A stretch of DNA of 7,602 nt. Origin: Burkholderiaceae bacterium. GTDB taxonomy: Bacteria; Pseudomonadota; Gammaproteobacteria; Burkholderiales; Burkholderiaceae. Under the pieces are notes generated by a model, which was not told the origin of the DNA, did not search any database, and saw only the letters and a list, made by a program, of their open reading frames with translations. Made by a program: the position numbers and the translations under genes. The DNA lies in assembly GCA_947371415.1 (NCBI GenBank), contig CANBPJ010000082.1:1-7602 (forward strand). Direction: 5' to 3'. Shown in pieces: positions 1 to 6,030 of this stretch; the stretch's first letter is position 1; each line of letters opens with the position of its first letter.

Positions 1-342
1 AAAAGAGCAGCCAAATCTACCGAGCAATCTCGTATTGCTGCAATGAATGCAATGATGGCCGCCAAAGAGGCTTCGGGCAATCCGTCTTTAATGGCAGTTG
101 TTGAGTCAGCGGTTACTGCAGCAGTTGCTGCAGCCCTAGCAGCAGTGGAGTCGGCCGCCGCAGCCGCCGCCGCAGCAGCCGCCGCAGCATCAGCGGTATC
201 CCATCAAGCCGAAGATTCATTACTAAAAGCTTCTTCTGAGGCCGCAAGTGCTTCTAGGATAGCTGCAGATGCAGCGGCAGAAGCGGTAAAGTTAGCCAAC
301 CATGCTAGAGAGGTTGCTGATTTAGCAAAGGGTAAGACTTAA
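1..342 (+). CDS. Alanine-rich, probably coiled-coil protein, 5' truncated by the window edge
   Basis: The frame is open from base 1, and the first in-frame ATG at 43 has no clear ribosome binding site, so the true start is probably upstream. The visible part is 113 codons ending in TAA at 340-342. Composition is extreme: Ala dominates, with a run of 12 Ala at 154-189, written with mixed GCC and GCA codons. The C-terminal third (SEAASASRIAADAAAEAV and onward) alternates Ala with Lys, Glu, Asp and Arg in a roughly heptad pattern, as expected of an Ala-rich helix or coiled coil. There is no signal peptide, membrane segment or metal motif in the visible part. It lacks the Lys-Pro-Ala-Ala repeats of histone H1-like/AlgP proteins. 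I do not recognise a family and assign no function. A cytoplasmic structural or polymer-binding role is possible but unsupported. Confidence 0.6.
   Translation, partial: KRAAKSTEQSRIAAMNAMMAAKEASGNPSLMAVVESAVTAAVAAALAAVESAAAAAAAAAAAASAVSHQAEDSLLKASSEAASASRIAADAAAEAVKLANHAREVADLAKGKT
154..189 (+). repeat. GCN trinucleotide tract encoding poly-Ala
   Basis: Twelve consecutive GCC or GCA codons give an uninterrupted poly-alanine run inside the alanine-rich gene. GCA/GCT-rich stretches flank it on both sides, from about 112 to 150. Such imperfect trinucleotide tracts can change length by slippage in whole codons without breaking the frame. Because the codons are mixed, the tract is less unstable than a pure repeat. 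Confidence 0.7.
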
Positions 343-707
343 GCTATTTCTCGTCTTCGATGAGAGCAAGTCAGGCAATTGAGTCCAAGACTTCTCCTAA
401 AAGTTACTCGCCTCTTTATTGCCCTGGATGGGTGGTGATTATTGCGCTAGTGAATCGGGGTTTACCGCTACATGCTCAGCTTAAGGCACGTCTAATCTCA
501 GTGAAGTCGCGCCATCAATAGCTGTACCAGATTTCCGTTTTTATCAACTCAATGGATGCAGCTGGTTCGTAGACAAGGTTAAAACGATCACTTGCTTTAG
601 TTCCAGCAAAATTTTGCTTCAATACCCGACTATTTCACTGCTTTATAGATTCCCGTTGTCATGCGAAGGGCGCATACTCAAAAGGTGGTTATAAAAAAGA
701 GGTATGT
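343..707. other. 365-base gap with no convincing gene; leader of the cytochrome cassette
   Basis: No ORF here has a good start, ribosome site and recognisable product. Two same-strand open stretches can be read. One runs from ATG 360 to TAG 519-521 (53 codons) and contains the hydrophobic stretch WVVIIALVNRGLPLHAQ, which resembles a signal peptide. The other is in a different frame, has no ATG, and is open from 485 to the stop at 692-694 (69 codons, including DFRFYQLNGCSWFVDKV). Together they could be a small exported protein broken by a frameshift, or chance. There is a weak hairpin at 349-365 (TCTCGTC, loop TTC, GATGAGA, one G-T pair) just after the upstream gene, without a following T run. 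There is also a perfect 5-bp inverted repeat at 661-675 (ATGCG, 5-base loop, CGCAT). The best -35-like hexamer is TTGTCA at 656-661, but no good -10 sits at proper spacing, so I do not call a promoter. Confidence 0.4.
697..702 (+). promoter_or_regulatory. Ribosome binding site of the SHP-type cytochrome gene
   Basis: AAGAGG lies 5 bases before ATG 708. It selects this ATG over the out-of-frame ATG at 704. Confidence 0.6.
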
Positions 708-1091
708 ATGCTGCCCAAGTTCATCGCAACAGTGTTATTGGTGGGATTTACGCTCTCTGTCAGTGCGATAGTGCCGCAAGATTTATTACGCTCTTATGAG
801 TCCCAGTCTGGGAAAGCCTCGCCTACTCGTGGCGAGCAATTCTTTAATGCTAAACATGGTAAAGAATGGAGTTGCTCTTCTTGCCATGAGAATCCCCCCA
901 ATCACGACACCAAACATATTGTGACCGGCAAGGTCATCAAACCTCTTGCTCCCAGCGCTAATCCTACGCGCTTTACTGATGAGGCTAAAGCAGAGAAGTG
1001 GTTTAAGCGTAATTGCAATGATGTGCTGGGTAGGGAATGCACTGCCCAAGAGAAGGCCGATGTTCTTTCTTGGTTAATGACGGTGAAATGA
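708..1091 (+). CDS. shp: SHP-type monoheme cytochrome c (DUF1924 family), periplasmic
   Basis: This 127-residue exported cytochrome has an N-terminal signal peptide (about residues 1-20, hydrophobic core FIATVLLVGFTLSVSA) and one heme c site, CSSCH at 56-60. Near the C-terminus is the motif RNCNDVLGREC (101-111), which contains Asn102, Cys103 and Cys111. In the family's model, the Rhodobacter sphaeroides heme protein SHP, an Asn is the sixth heme-iron ligand and leaves on reduction, so O2 or NO can bind. A cysteine pair in the same region forms a disulfide. Asn102 and the two cysteines are the likely counterparts here, by inference from motif position. Length and the Pro-rich stretch after the heme site fit the family. 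The ATG is supported by AAGAGG at 697-702. The stop overlaps the next start by 4 bases, so it is the first gene of a coupled operon whose next two products probably deliver its electrons. Its physiological role, such as O2 or NO handling, is not settled for the family. Confidence 0.88.
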   Translation: MLPKFIATVLLVGFTLSVSAIVPQDLLRSYESQSGKASPTRGEQFFNAKHGKEWSCSSCHENPPNHDTKHIVTGKVIKPLAPSANPTRFTDEAKAEKWFKRNCNDVLGRECTAQEKADVLSWLMTVK

Positions 1092-1564
1092 GTCCTATGA
1101 AAATCAAAAAAACTACTTTTATTATTGCTAGCGTGCTCTTAGCGTCCTCAAATACTTTTGCTGCAAAAATGGCCATGCCATCGGATGCGCCAGCCTCTTA
1201 TGAGGCTGAGTGTGCAAGCTGTCATATGGCTTATCCGCCAGGACTCTTAAGTGCGCAGAGTTGGAAAAATGTGATGTCTGGATTATCAAAACACTTTGGT
1301 ACGGATGCCAGCGTAGATCCCAAGGTACAAGCGGAAATTACAAGTTGGCTGGTAAAGAATGCCACCACGCGTCAGAAGTACAGTGAAACCGCCCCAGACA
1401 ATCGCATTACTAAAACCACTTGGTTTATTCGGAAGCATGATGAGGTAAGGTCAGATGTGTGGAAGAGGGCGGGTGTCAAGAGCCCCGCAAACTGTGGAGC
1501 CTGTCATATCGACGCAGCTAAAGGCATCTTTAGCGAAAACAATATCAAGATCCCAGCGAAATGA
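1088..1564 (+). CDS. Diheme cytochrome c (DHC family), periplasmic electron carrier
   Basis: The product is 158 residues with a Sec-type signal peptide (MKIKKTTFIIASVLLASSNTFA from residue 4) and two heme c motifs, CASCH at 42-46 and CGACH at 136-140. The spacing and small size match the DHC family. In studied bacteria DHC is co-encoded with SHP and reduces it, receiving electrons from the membrane cytochrome b. The frame is open further upstream (ATG 1037), but that start lies deep inside shp and gives no signal peptide at the N-terminus. ATG 1088 forms an ATGA overlap with the shp stop and is preferred. ATG 1097, which begins right at the signal peptide, is a possible alternative. Neither has a strong ribosome site, which suggests translational coupling. 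The gene ends in a second ATGA overlap with the cytochrome b gene, so the three proteins are probably made together. Confidence 0.87.
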   Translation: MSPMKIKKTTFIIASVLLASSNTFAAKMAMPSDAPASYEAECASCHMAYPPGLLSAQSWKNVMSGLSKHFGTDASVDPKVQAEITSWLVKNATTRQKYSETAPDNRITKTTWFIRKHDEVRSDVWKRAGVKSPANCGACHIDAAKGIFSENNIKIPAK

Positions 1565-2259
1565 GTCATCAAATGAATGAGCAAATCAATGAGCCAATGG
1601 GTACTTCAGTTGGCACAACCGGAAAGCTAAGGCAAATGATCTTAGTGTGGGATATGCCAGTACGCGTATTTCATTGGCTATTAGTGATCTGCTTTGCAGG
1701 TGCTTGGCTTACTTCCGAGAGTGAGCGCCTACAGATGATTCATTATGCATTTGGCTATACGGCATGCTTGCTGGTATTAATACGTCTAGTGTGGGGCGTA
1801 ATTGGTACTCGTTATGCACGATTTAGCCAATTCCTGAAAAGACCCAAGGTAGTGTTGGAGCACTTTTTGGCGATGTTGCGCGGCCACCCCCATCACGATG
1901 TTGGACATAATCCTGCCGGTGGTTTGGTAATGATTGCGCTGATGTTATTGATCCTCGTGATTGGCTTAACTGGCTACCTCTCCGTTAAAGAATTCCTCGG
2001 CAACTTTGCGGGGCATGCTCATGAGGCGATCGCTAGCATGGCATTGGCCGTGGTGATTCTACATATTCTTGCTGCAATGGCGATGAGTGTGCTCGAGAAG
2101 CAAAACCTCGTGAAGTCGATGGTTGATGGAAAAAAACGGGGCATGCCAGAGCAAGCGATTCGCTATCCACAGTACTTGCTTGGCGCACTTATTTTCTTGG
2201 GCTCCCTTTATTTTTTCTACCTGATTCTGAGCGGTTCTTTACCGGCACTGACGCAGTAA
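1561..2259 (+). CDS. Membrane cytochrome b of the b561/HupC-like type, partner of DHC and SHP
   Basis: This 232-residue integral membrane protein opens its core with VWDMPVRVFHW (29-39), the signature start of the bacterial cytochrome b561/Ni-hydrogenase b-subunit family. Hydrophobic helices lie at about 37-52, 60-82, 120-142, 155-178 and 207-228. Histidines suited to bind two b hemes are His38 (helix 1), His61 (start of helix 2), and His154 and His168 (helix 4 region); this assignment is inferred. The loop contains HPHHDVGHNPAGG (109-121), with the GHNPAGG motif common in the family. It probably takes electrons from the quinol pool and passes them to the diheme cytochrome c encoded just before it. 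The start at 1561 overlaps the dhc stop (ATGA). Met13 and Met26 are later in-frame options, since the first 25 residues are polar and not family-like. It is the last gene of the coupled trio. Confidence 0.86.
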   Translation: MSHQMNEQINEPMGTSVGTTGKLRQMILVWDMPVRVFHWLLVICFAGAWLTSESERLQMIHYAFGYTACLLVLIRLVWGVIGTRYARFSQFLKRPKVVLEHFLAMLRGHPHHDVGHNPAGGLVMIALMLLILVIGLTGYLSVKEFLGNFAGHAHEAIASMALAVVILHILAAMAMSVLEKQNLVKSMVDGKKRGMPEQAIRYPQYLLGALIFLGSLYFFYLILSGSLPALTQ

Positions 2260-2273
2260 ATATCTCCCCATTT

Positions 2274-2298
2274 GCTTGATAGCCATCACCGGCTAAGC
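2274..2298 (+). promoter_or_regulatory. Small inverted repeat between the cytochrome b and kinase genes
   Basis: TAGCC (2280-2284) and GGCTA (2291-2295) pair perfectly across a 6-base loop. GCT (2274-2276) and AGC (2296-2298) extend the stem across a 3-base bulge. No T run follows, so it does not look like a standard terminator. It could be an operator, an mRNA-stabilising or processing element, or chance. Confidence 0.25.
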
Positions 2299-2318
2299 AC
2301 CGTTGTACGATAGATGGT

Positions 2319-3761
2319 ATGAAGCTTCTGATTGCCCTGTATTTCTTTATTCTAGCCACTATTCAGCTTGGCTTGCTATTGGGTGTTTACCACTATCACC
2401 GCTCTCAAAGTGAGCTTAGGCCAAACCGATATTGGATGAGCTCATTGATGGTGAATGTCATTGCCTTGCTGATTTTCGGCGGGGGCATTCTGGTGATTCA
2501 GACTTTAGAAAGGCCTGAATTTAATTTCACCATTGCAAATTCCTTGTTTTATATTGCGGCTATTTTTCAACTCTTGTTTTGCAAATCCCTGAATGGCCCC
2601 ATTAGTAAGACCTTGCAATATAGCTTTGCGCTCTCTGTCATTATTTTTGTGTCGACTTTTGAATTCCTTCGCGTTTATGGAAACTATGAGATTCGTACAG
2701 CATTAATGTGTTTAATTGCCATCGTATTCTTCACGTGGCAAATATCGATGCTAAGGCGCAAGAGAAGATCAGCGCCTTCTCAGCAGTTAATGTATTTGCA
2801 ATACGCTACTGCAGCGGAGCTATTTTTTGCATTAGGTCGTTTGGGGGTATTGGCAACCACCACTTCTACCATACGTCAGATTGAACAAATTCCACAATTA
2901 TTGATTCTGCTGACGATTGCTCAATTGGTGATTAATACTCTGTCTTACATTGCGCTTGGTGGTTATTGGGCTGAAAAAGTTGCCCTGGAAAACAGAAAAT
3001 CTAAGAGTGAGAACAATGATATTAAAGCCCTATTGTCTGAGCGCGAGAGTTTGATATCTAAGCTACTCAAGGCCAATAAAACTGTCGCTACAGGCGCCTT
3101 ATCCGCCTCCATCGCCCATGAATTAAATCAGCCTCTAGGGGCTTCGTATTTAAATATTCAATTTTTGCAAAAGAAGCTTGCGGAGGGAAACTTAAGCACC
3201 CAGCAGAACCAGGAGGTTTTGTCAGCACTTCTGTCTGATAACGAAAGGGCGGCCAACATTATCCGGTCTTTACGATCCATCTTTTCTGATGGCAAGATCG
3301 GTGTAGAGCCGGTAGGGATTGGCGAGCTCATTGAATCTGTTCTCCAAATTACCAATCCAGAAATTCAGTCAAAAAATATTCAAGTTGTCTTAAGGCTTTC
3401 ATCTAGATCATCGGTTAATGCCAATCGAGGTGAGCTGCAGCAGGTCTTTCTCAATTTAATTAATAACGCAGTGCAAGCGCTTGATGCTTGCACTGTAGTA
3501 CCGCGAGCTCTCAAAATTGAAAGCTGCGATGTACCGGGAGGCATCGAATTGATGGTTGTTGATAACGGTCCGGGTATTCCCGCTGAGATCAAATCTCACT
3601 TATTTGAATTGCTTGCAGGTAGCGACAAGAAGTCGGGTATGGGTTTGGGTTTATGGCTTTGCCAGCACATTATTAGTCGCCATGGCGGACGCATTACTTA
3701 TGAGCATGCTCTTGGCGGTGGCGCTCAATTCACCGTTTTCTTACCCGAGTCTTCTGAATAA
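2319..3761 (+). CDS. Membrane sensor histidine kinase with seven predicted N-terminal helices
   Basis: This 480-residue protein has an N-terminal membrane region of about seven hydrophobic segments (roughly 3-24, 40-62, 72-90, 100-119, 127-145, 160-180 and 192-215). I cannot assign it to a named sensory family. A charged, helical, coiled-coil-like linker spans about 218-258. The transmitter follows: H-box SASIAHELNQPLGA with phospho-acceptor His267, N-box NLINNAVQAL with Asn379 and Asn383, DNGPGIP at 415-421, and the ATP-lid glycines GMGLGL at 440-445. The IAHELNQPL form is typical of NtrB/FixL-like kinases. All catalytic boxes look intact. There is no PAS, HAMP or receiver domain. It begins 59 bases after the cytochrome b gene on the same strand and may be cotranscribed with it. 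The ribosome site is poor (GATGG just before ATG 2319). No response regulator gene is in the window, so its partner is unknown. Control of the cytochrome cassette is an inference from position. Confidence 0.87.
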   Translation: MKLLIALYFFILATIQLGLLLGVYHYHRSQSELRPNRYWMSSLMVNVIALLIFGGGILVIQTLERPEFNFTIANSLFYIAAIFQLLFCKSLNGPISKTLQYSFALSVIIFVSTFEFLRVYGNYEIRTALMCLIAIVFFTWQISMLRRKRRSAPSQQLMYLQYATAAELFFALGRLGVLATTTSTIRQIEQIPQLLILLTIAQLVINTLSYIALGGYWAEKVALENRKSKSENNDIKALLSERESLISKLLKANKTVATGALSASIAHELNQPLGASYLNIQFLQKKLAEGNLSTQQNQEVLSALLSDNERAANIIRSLRSIFSDGKIGVEPVGIGELIESVLQITNPEIQSKNIQVVLRLSSRSSVNANRGELQQVFLNLINNAVQALDACTVVPRALKIESCDVPGGIELMVVDNGPGIPAEIKSHLFELLAGSDKKSGMGLGLWLCQHIISRHGGRITYEHALGGGAQFTVFLPESSE

Positions 3762-3764
3762 ATT

Positions 3765-3789
3765 ATTAGCCCTTGGGCTAATTGCCCAA
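3765..3789 (+). promoter_or_regulatory. Two mutually exclusive hairpins in the leader of the alkyl sulfatase gene
   Basis: Hairpin A is ATTAGCCC (3765-3772) pairing with GGGCTAAT (3775-3782). It is perfect over 8 bp, although the innermost pairs must open to make a loop. Hairpin B is TTGGGC (3773-3778) pairing with GCCCAA (3784-3789) across the loop TAATT. Further pairs (C3771-G3791, C3770-G3792) lie beyond a mismatch. Both use GGGC at 3775-3778, so only one can form at a time. Neither is followed by a clear T run; the nearest T-rich stretch is TCTCTTT about ten bases on. It could be a weak terminator after the kinase, an attenuator-like switch for the sulfatase, or an operator on DNA. Confidence 0.35.
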
Positions 3790-3857
3790 TGGAGTGTGTC
3801 TCTTTACATTCGTAGAATAACCATAACCTCTTTCCCTATCGGATACCTAGGCTTATT

Positions 3858-5960
3858 ATGAAAACCACGCTATCGCTATTTGCCTTATCTATTACCCTGA
3901 TTACCGGAAACTCAGCCCTAGCTGCTGGCGGGGGTGGGGTGGTAGCAGATCCTGGTGCGATGCAGGGGAAGCACTTTGATCCCAAGGGTAAAGCTCCTTC
4001 TTCATTTACGGTTGAGCTTCAAAATGGTTTGCGTAAAACCTTGCCTTTTGAAGACAAGCGCGACTTTGAAGAGTCCAAGAAGGGCTTCATTGCGGCGCCC
4101 CCATACAAGACCATCATGGCTGATGCGGGTAACGTCGCTTGGGATATGGGTAGCTACGATTTCTTGCTGCAAGGTAAAGACTTCGATAGCGTGCACCCAT
4201 CTTTGCAGCGTCAAGCGATTCTCAATATGGGTTACGGCCTCTATGAAGTCGTCCCTGGAAAAATTTATCAAGTGCGCGGCTTTGACTTAGCCAACATTAG
4301 TTTTATTAAATCGAATACCGGTTGGATTGTGTTTGATCCACTAACCGCTAAAGAAACTGCCCGTGCTGCGCTTGAATTGGTAAACGAAAAGTTAGGCAAG
4401 CGCCCAGTTGTGGCGGTGGTGTATTCACATTCCCATGGAGATCACTTCGGTGGTGTTCGTGGGGTGGTGGATGAGGCCGATGTTAAGAGTGGCAAAGTCA
4501 AGGTGATTGCGCCTGCTGGATTTATGGATCATGCAGTGGCTGAAAATGTGTATGCGGGTAACGCTATGACACGCCGGATGTATTTCCAGTACGGTGTTTT
4601 ATTGCCACGTAGCCCATTTGGTCACGTGGATCAATCTATTGGCAAAAATACTGCAGCAGGTAACTTAGGTTTGATCGAGCCAAACGTCTACATCAATCAG
4701 CCATTCGAAAAAATGACGGTAGATGGCGTGGAGATGGAGTTTCAAAATACCCCAGGCACCGAAGCCCCTGCGGAGATGAATACTTACTTCCCACAGTTCA
4801 AGGCATTTTGGGCGGCAGAGAATATTACCGGCACGATTCATAATATTTATACCTTGCGTGGTGCGTTAGTGCGTGACTCTTTGGCATGGTCAAAGAATAT
4901 TAATAATGCTTTGTATCGCTATGGCAATGAAAGTGAAGTGATGTTTGCATCACATACTTGGCCTCGCTGGGGCAACGAGCGTATTCAGGAAGTGATGCGC
5001 ACCCAACGCGATAGTTATGCGCATTTACATAATGAAGTTCTACATTTGGCCAATAATGGCGTCACCATTAATGAAATTCAGAACGTCTATAAAAAACCTG
5101 AGAGCTTGAAAAAGCAATGGGCTGCCCATAGCTATCATGGATCTGAAGAGCACAATAGCCGCGCAGTAATTAATCGCTACCTAGGTTATTGGGATGCAAA
5201 TCCAGCAACCCTCGCACCCTTATCCCCGAAAGATTCTGCGCCGTTGTATGTGGAGATGATGGGCGGTTCTGCCAAGATCATGGCCAAAGGAAAGCAGCTC
5301 TATCAGCAAGGTAAATATCGTGAGGCGATGGAGATTGTGAATAAGCTTGTGTATGCCCAGCCAAATAACACTGCAGCAAAAGATCTATTGGCGGATATTT
5401 TTGAGCAAATTGGCTACCAAAAAGAAAGTCCAAGCATGCGCAATAGTTTCTTGGGTGCTGCTTATGAGCTACGCCATGGTATGCCCTCAGGGGCTTCACC
5501 AAAGTCGAATGGCCCCGACATGATTAAAGCTATGACTACCGAGCTTTGGCTCAATGCACTTGGAATCAGTATGGACAGCAAAAAAGCAGCGGACATGAAG
5601 TTCACAATCAATCTCGATACGCCAGATAACGGTGAGAAGTTTGTTGTGGAGATGAGCAACTCTGTTTTGACCAATATCAAAGGTCAGCAGGCAAAGAATC
5701 CAAACTTGACTGTGACATTAAATCGCAGCGATCTCGAGCAAGTAATGGGCGGTCAAACAACATTTGATAAATTGCAGGCCGAAGGTAAGGTCAAGTTTGA
5801 GGGTGATCGCAAGGTATTTGATCAGTTGCGCGGCACTTTGACCACCTTTACTCCAGATTTTGAATTGATGCCTGGTACGAAGTCTAAAAAGGCTGCAGCC
5901 ACTAAGTCAAATAGAGATCCATTTGAAGCGCAGGAGCTGGCAATTACTGCGGGCGAGTGA
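3858..5960 (+). CDS. Exported alkyl (aryl) sulfatase, metallo-beta-lactamase fold, SdsA1/YjcS type
   Basis: This 700-residue enzyme hydrolyses sulfate esters, probably alkyl sulfates, in the periplasm or outside the cell. A Sec-type signal peptide covers about residues 1-22 (MKTTLSLFALSITLITGNSALA). The metallo-beta-lactamase domain holds HSHGDHFGG with His191, His193, Asp195 and His196. It continues with Glu302 in PGTEAPAEMNTYFP, Glu321 in AENITGTIHNIYTLRGA, and His366 in FASHTWPRWG. As I recall the zinc ligands of Pseudomonas aeruginosa SdsA1 (His169, His171, Asp173, His174, Glu280, Glu299, His344), every one maps here with a constant offset of 22, so the binuclear site is complete. A helical, TPR-like dimerisation region follows (about 400-540). 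The last part (about 560-680) resembles the SCP2-like domain thought to bind the hydrophobic chain. The start has only a weak TAGG at 3849-3851. A leader with paired hairpins precedes it and a strong terminator follows. The true substrate is unknown. Confidence 0.93.
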   Translation: MKTTLSLFALSITLITGNSALAAGGGGVVADPGAMQGKHFDPKGKAPSSFTVELQNGLRKTLPFEDKRDFEESKKGFIAAPPYKTIMADAGNVAWDMGSYDFLLQGKDFDSVHPSLQRQAILNMGYGLYEVVPGKIYQVRGFDLANISFIKSNTGWIVFDPLTAKETARAALELVNEKLGKRPVVAVVYSHSHGDHFGGVRGVVDEADVKSGKVKVIAPAGFMDHAVAENVYAGNAMTRRMYFQYGVLLPRSPFGHVDQSIGKNTAAGNLGLIEPNVYINQPFEKMTVDGVEMEFQNTPGTEAPAEMNTYFPQFKAFWAAENITGTIHNIYTLRGALVRDSLAWSKNINNALYRYGNESEVMFASHTWPRWGNERIQEVMRTQRDSYAHLHNEVLHLANNGVTINEIQNVYKKPESLKKQWAAHSYHGSEEHNSRAVINRYLGYWDANPATLAPLSPKDSAPLYVEMMGGSAKIMAKGKQLYQQGKYREAMEIVNKLVYAQPNNTAAKDLLADIFEQIGYQKESPSMRNSFLGAAYELRHGMPSGASPKSNGPDMIKAMTTELWLNALGISMDSKKAADMKFTINLDTPDNGEKFVVEMSNSVLTNIKGQQAKNPNLTVTLNRSDLEQVMGGQTTFDKLQAEGKVKFEGDRKVFDQLRGTLTTFTPDFELMPGTKSKKAAATKSNRDPFEAQELAITAGE

Positions 5961-5981
5961 CTACTGTTCTGGTGTAAAAAG

Positions 5982-6003
5982 GGGCTCTACGGAGCCCTTT
6001 TTT
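5982..6003. terminator. Strong rho-independent terminator, probably bidirectional
   Basis: GGGCTC (5982-5987), loop TACG (5988-5991) and GAGCCC (5992-5997) form a perfect 6-bp GC-rich stem. Six T follow on the plus strand (5998-6003) and an A run precedes it (5976-5980), which gives a T run on the minus strand. It lies between two convergent genes and can stop both: the alkyl sulfatase from the left and the CoA-transferase from the right. Confidence 0.9.
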
Positions 6004-6030
6004 ATTACTCGGTAACTGGAAAATTTTCCC

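Noticed and set aside
349..365. Hairpin after the alanine-rich gene as a terminator
   Set aside because: The stem is short with a G-T pair and there is no T run after it, so it is mentioned only within the gap entry.
560..580. GGTTCG resembling a tRNA T-loop
   Set aside because: No matching acceptor, D or anticodon arms surround it.
786..1049. 87-codon open frame on the minus strand inside the SHP gene
   Set aside because: It lies wholly opposite a well-supported cytochrome gene with a heme motif and signal peptide, and it has no recognisable product.
1037..1087. Upstream extension of the diheme cytochrome gene to ATG 1037
   Set aside because: It would overlap shp by 55 bases and put 20 unrelated residues before a clear signal peptide. 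ATG 1088 makes the same 4-base overlap seen at the next junction.
3556..3861. 101-codon open frame overlapping the end of the kinase and the gap
   Set aside because: It reads the kinase G-box region out of frame. Only the last third lies outside the kinase, and the product resembles nothing known.
3955..4290. Open frames on both strands inside the 5' part of the alkyl sulfatase
   Set aside because: They are shadows of a strongly conserved enzyme frame.
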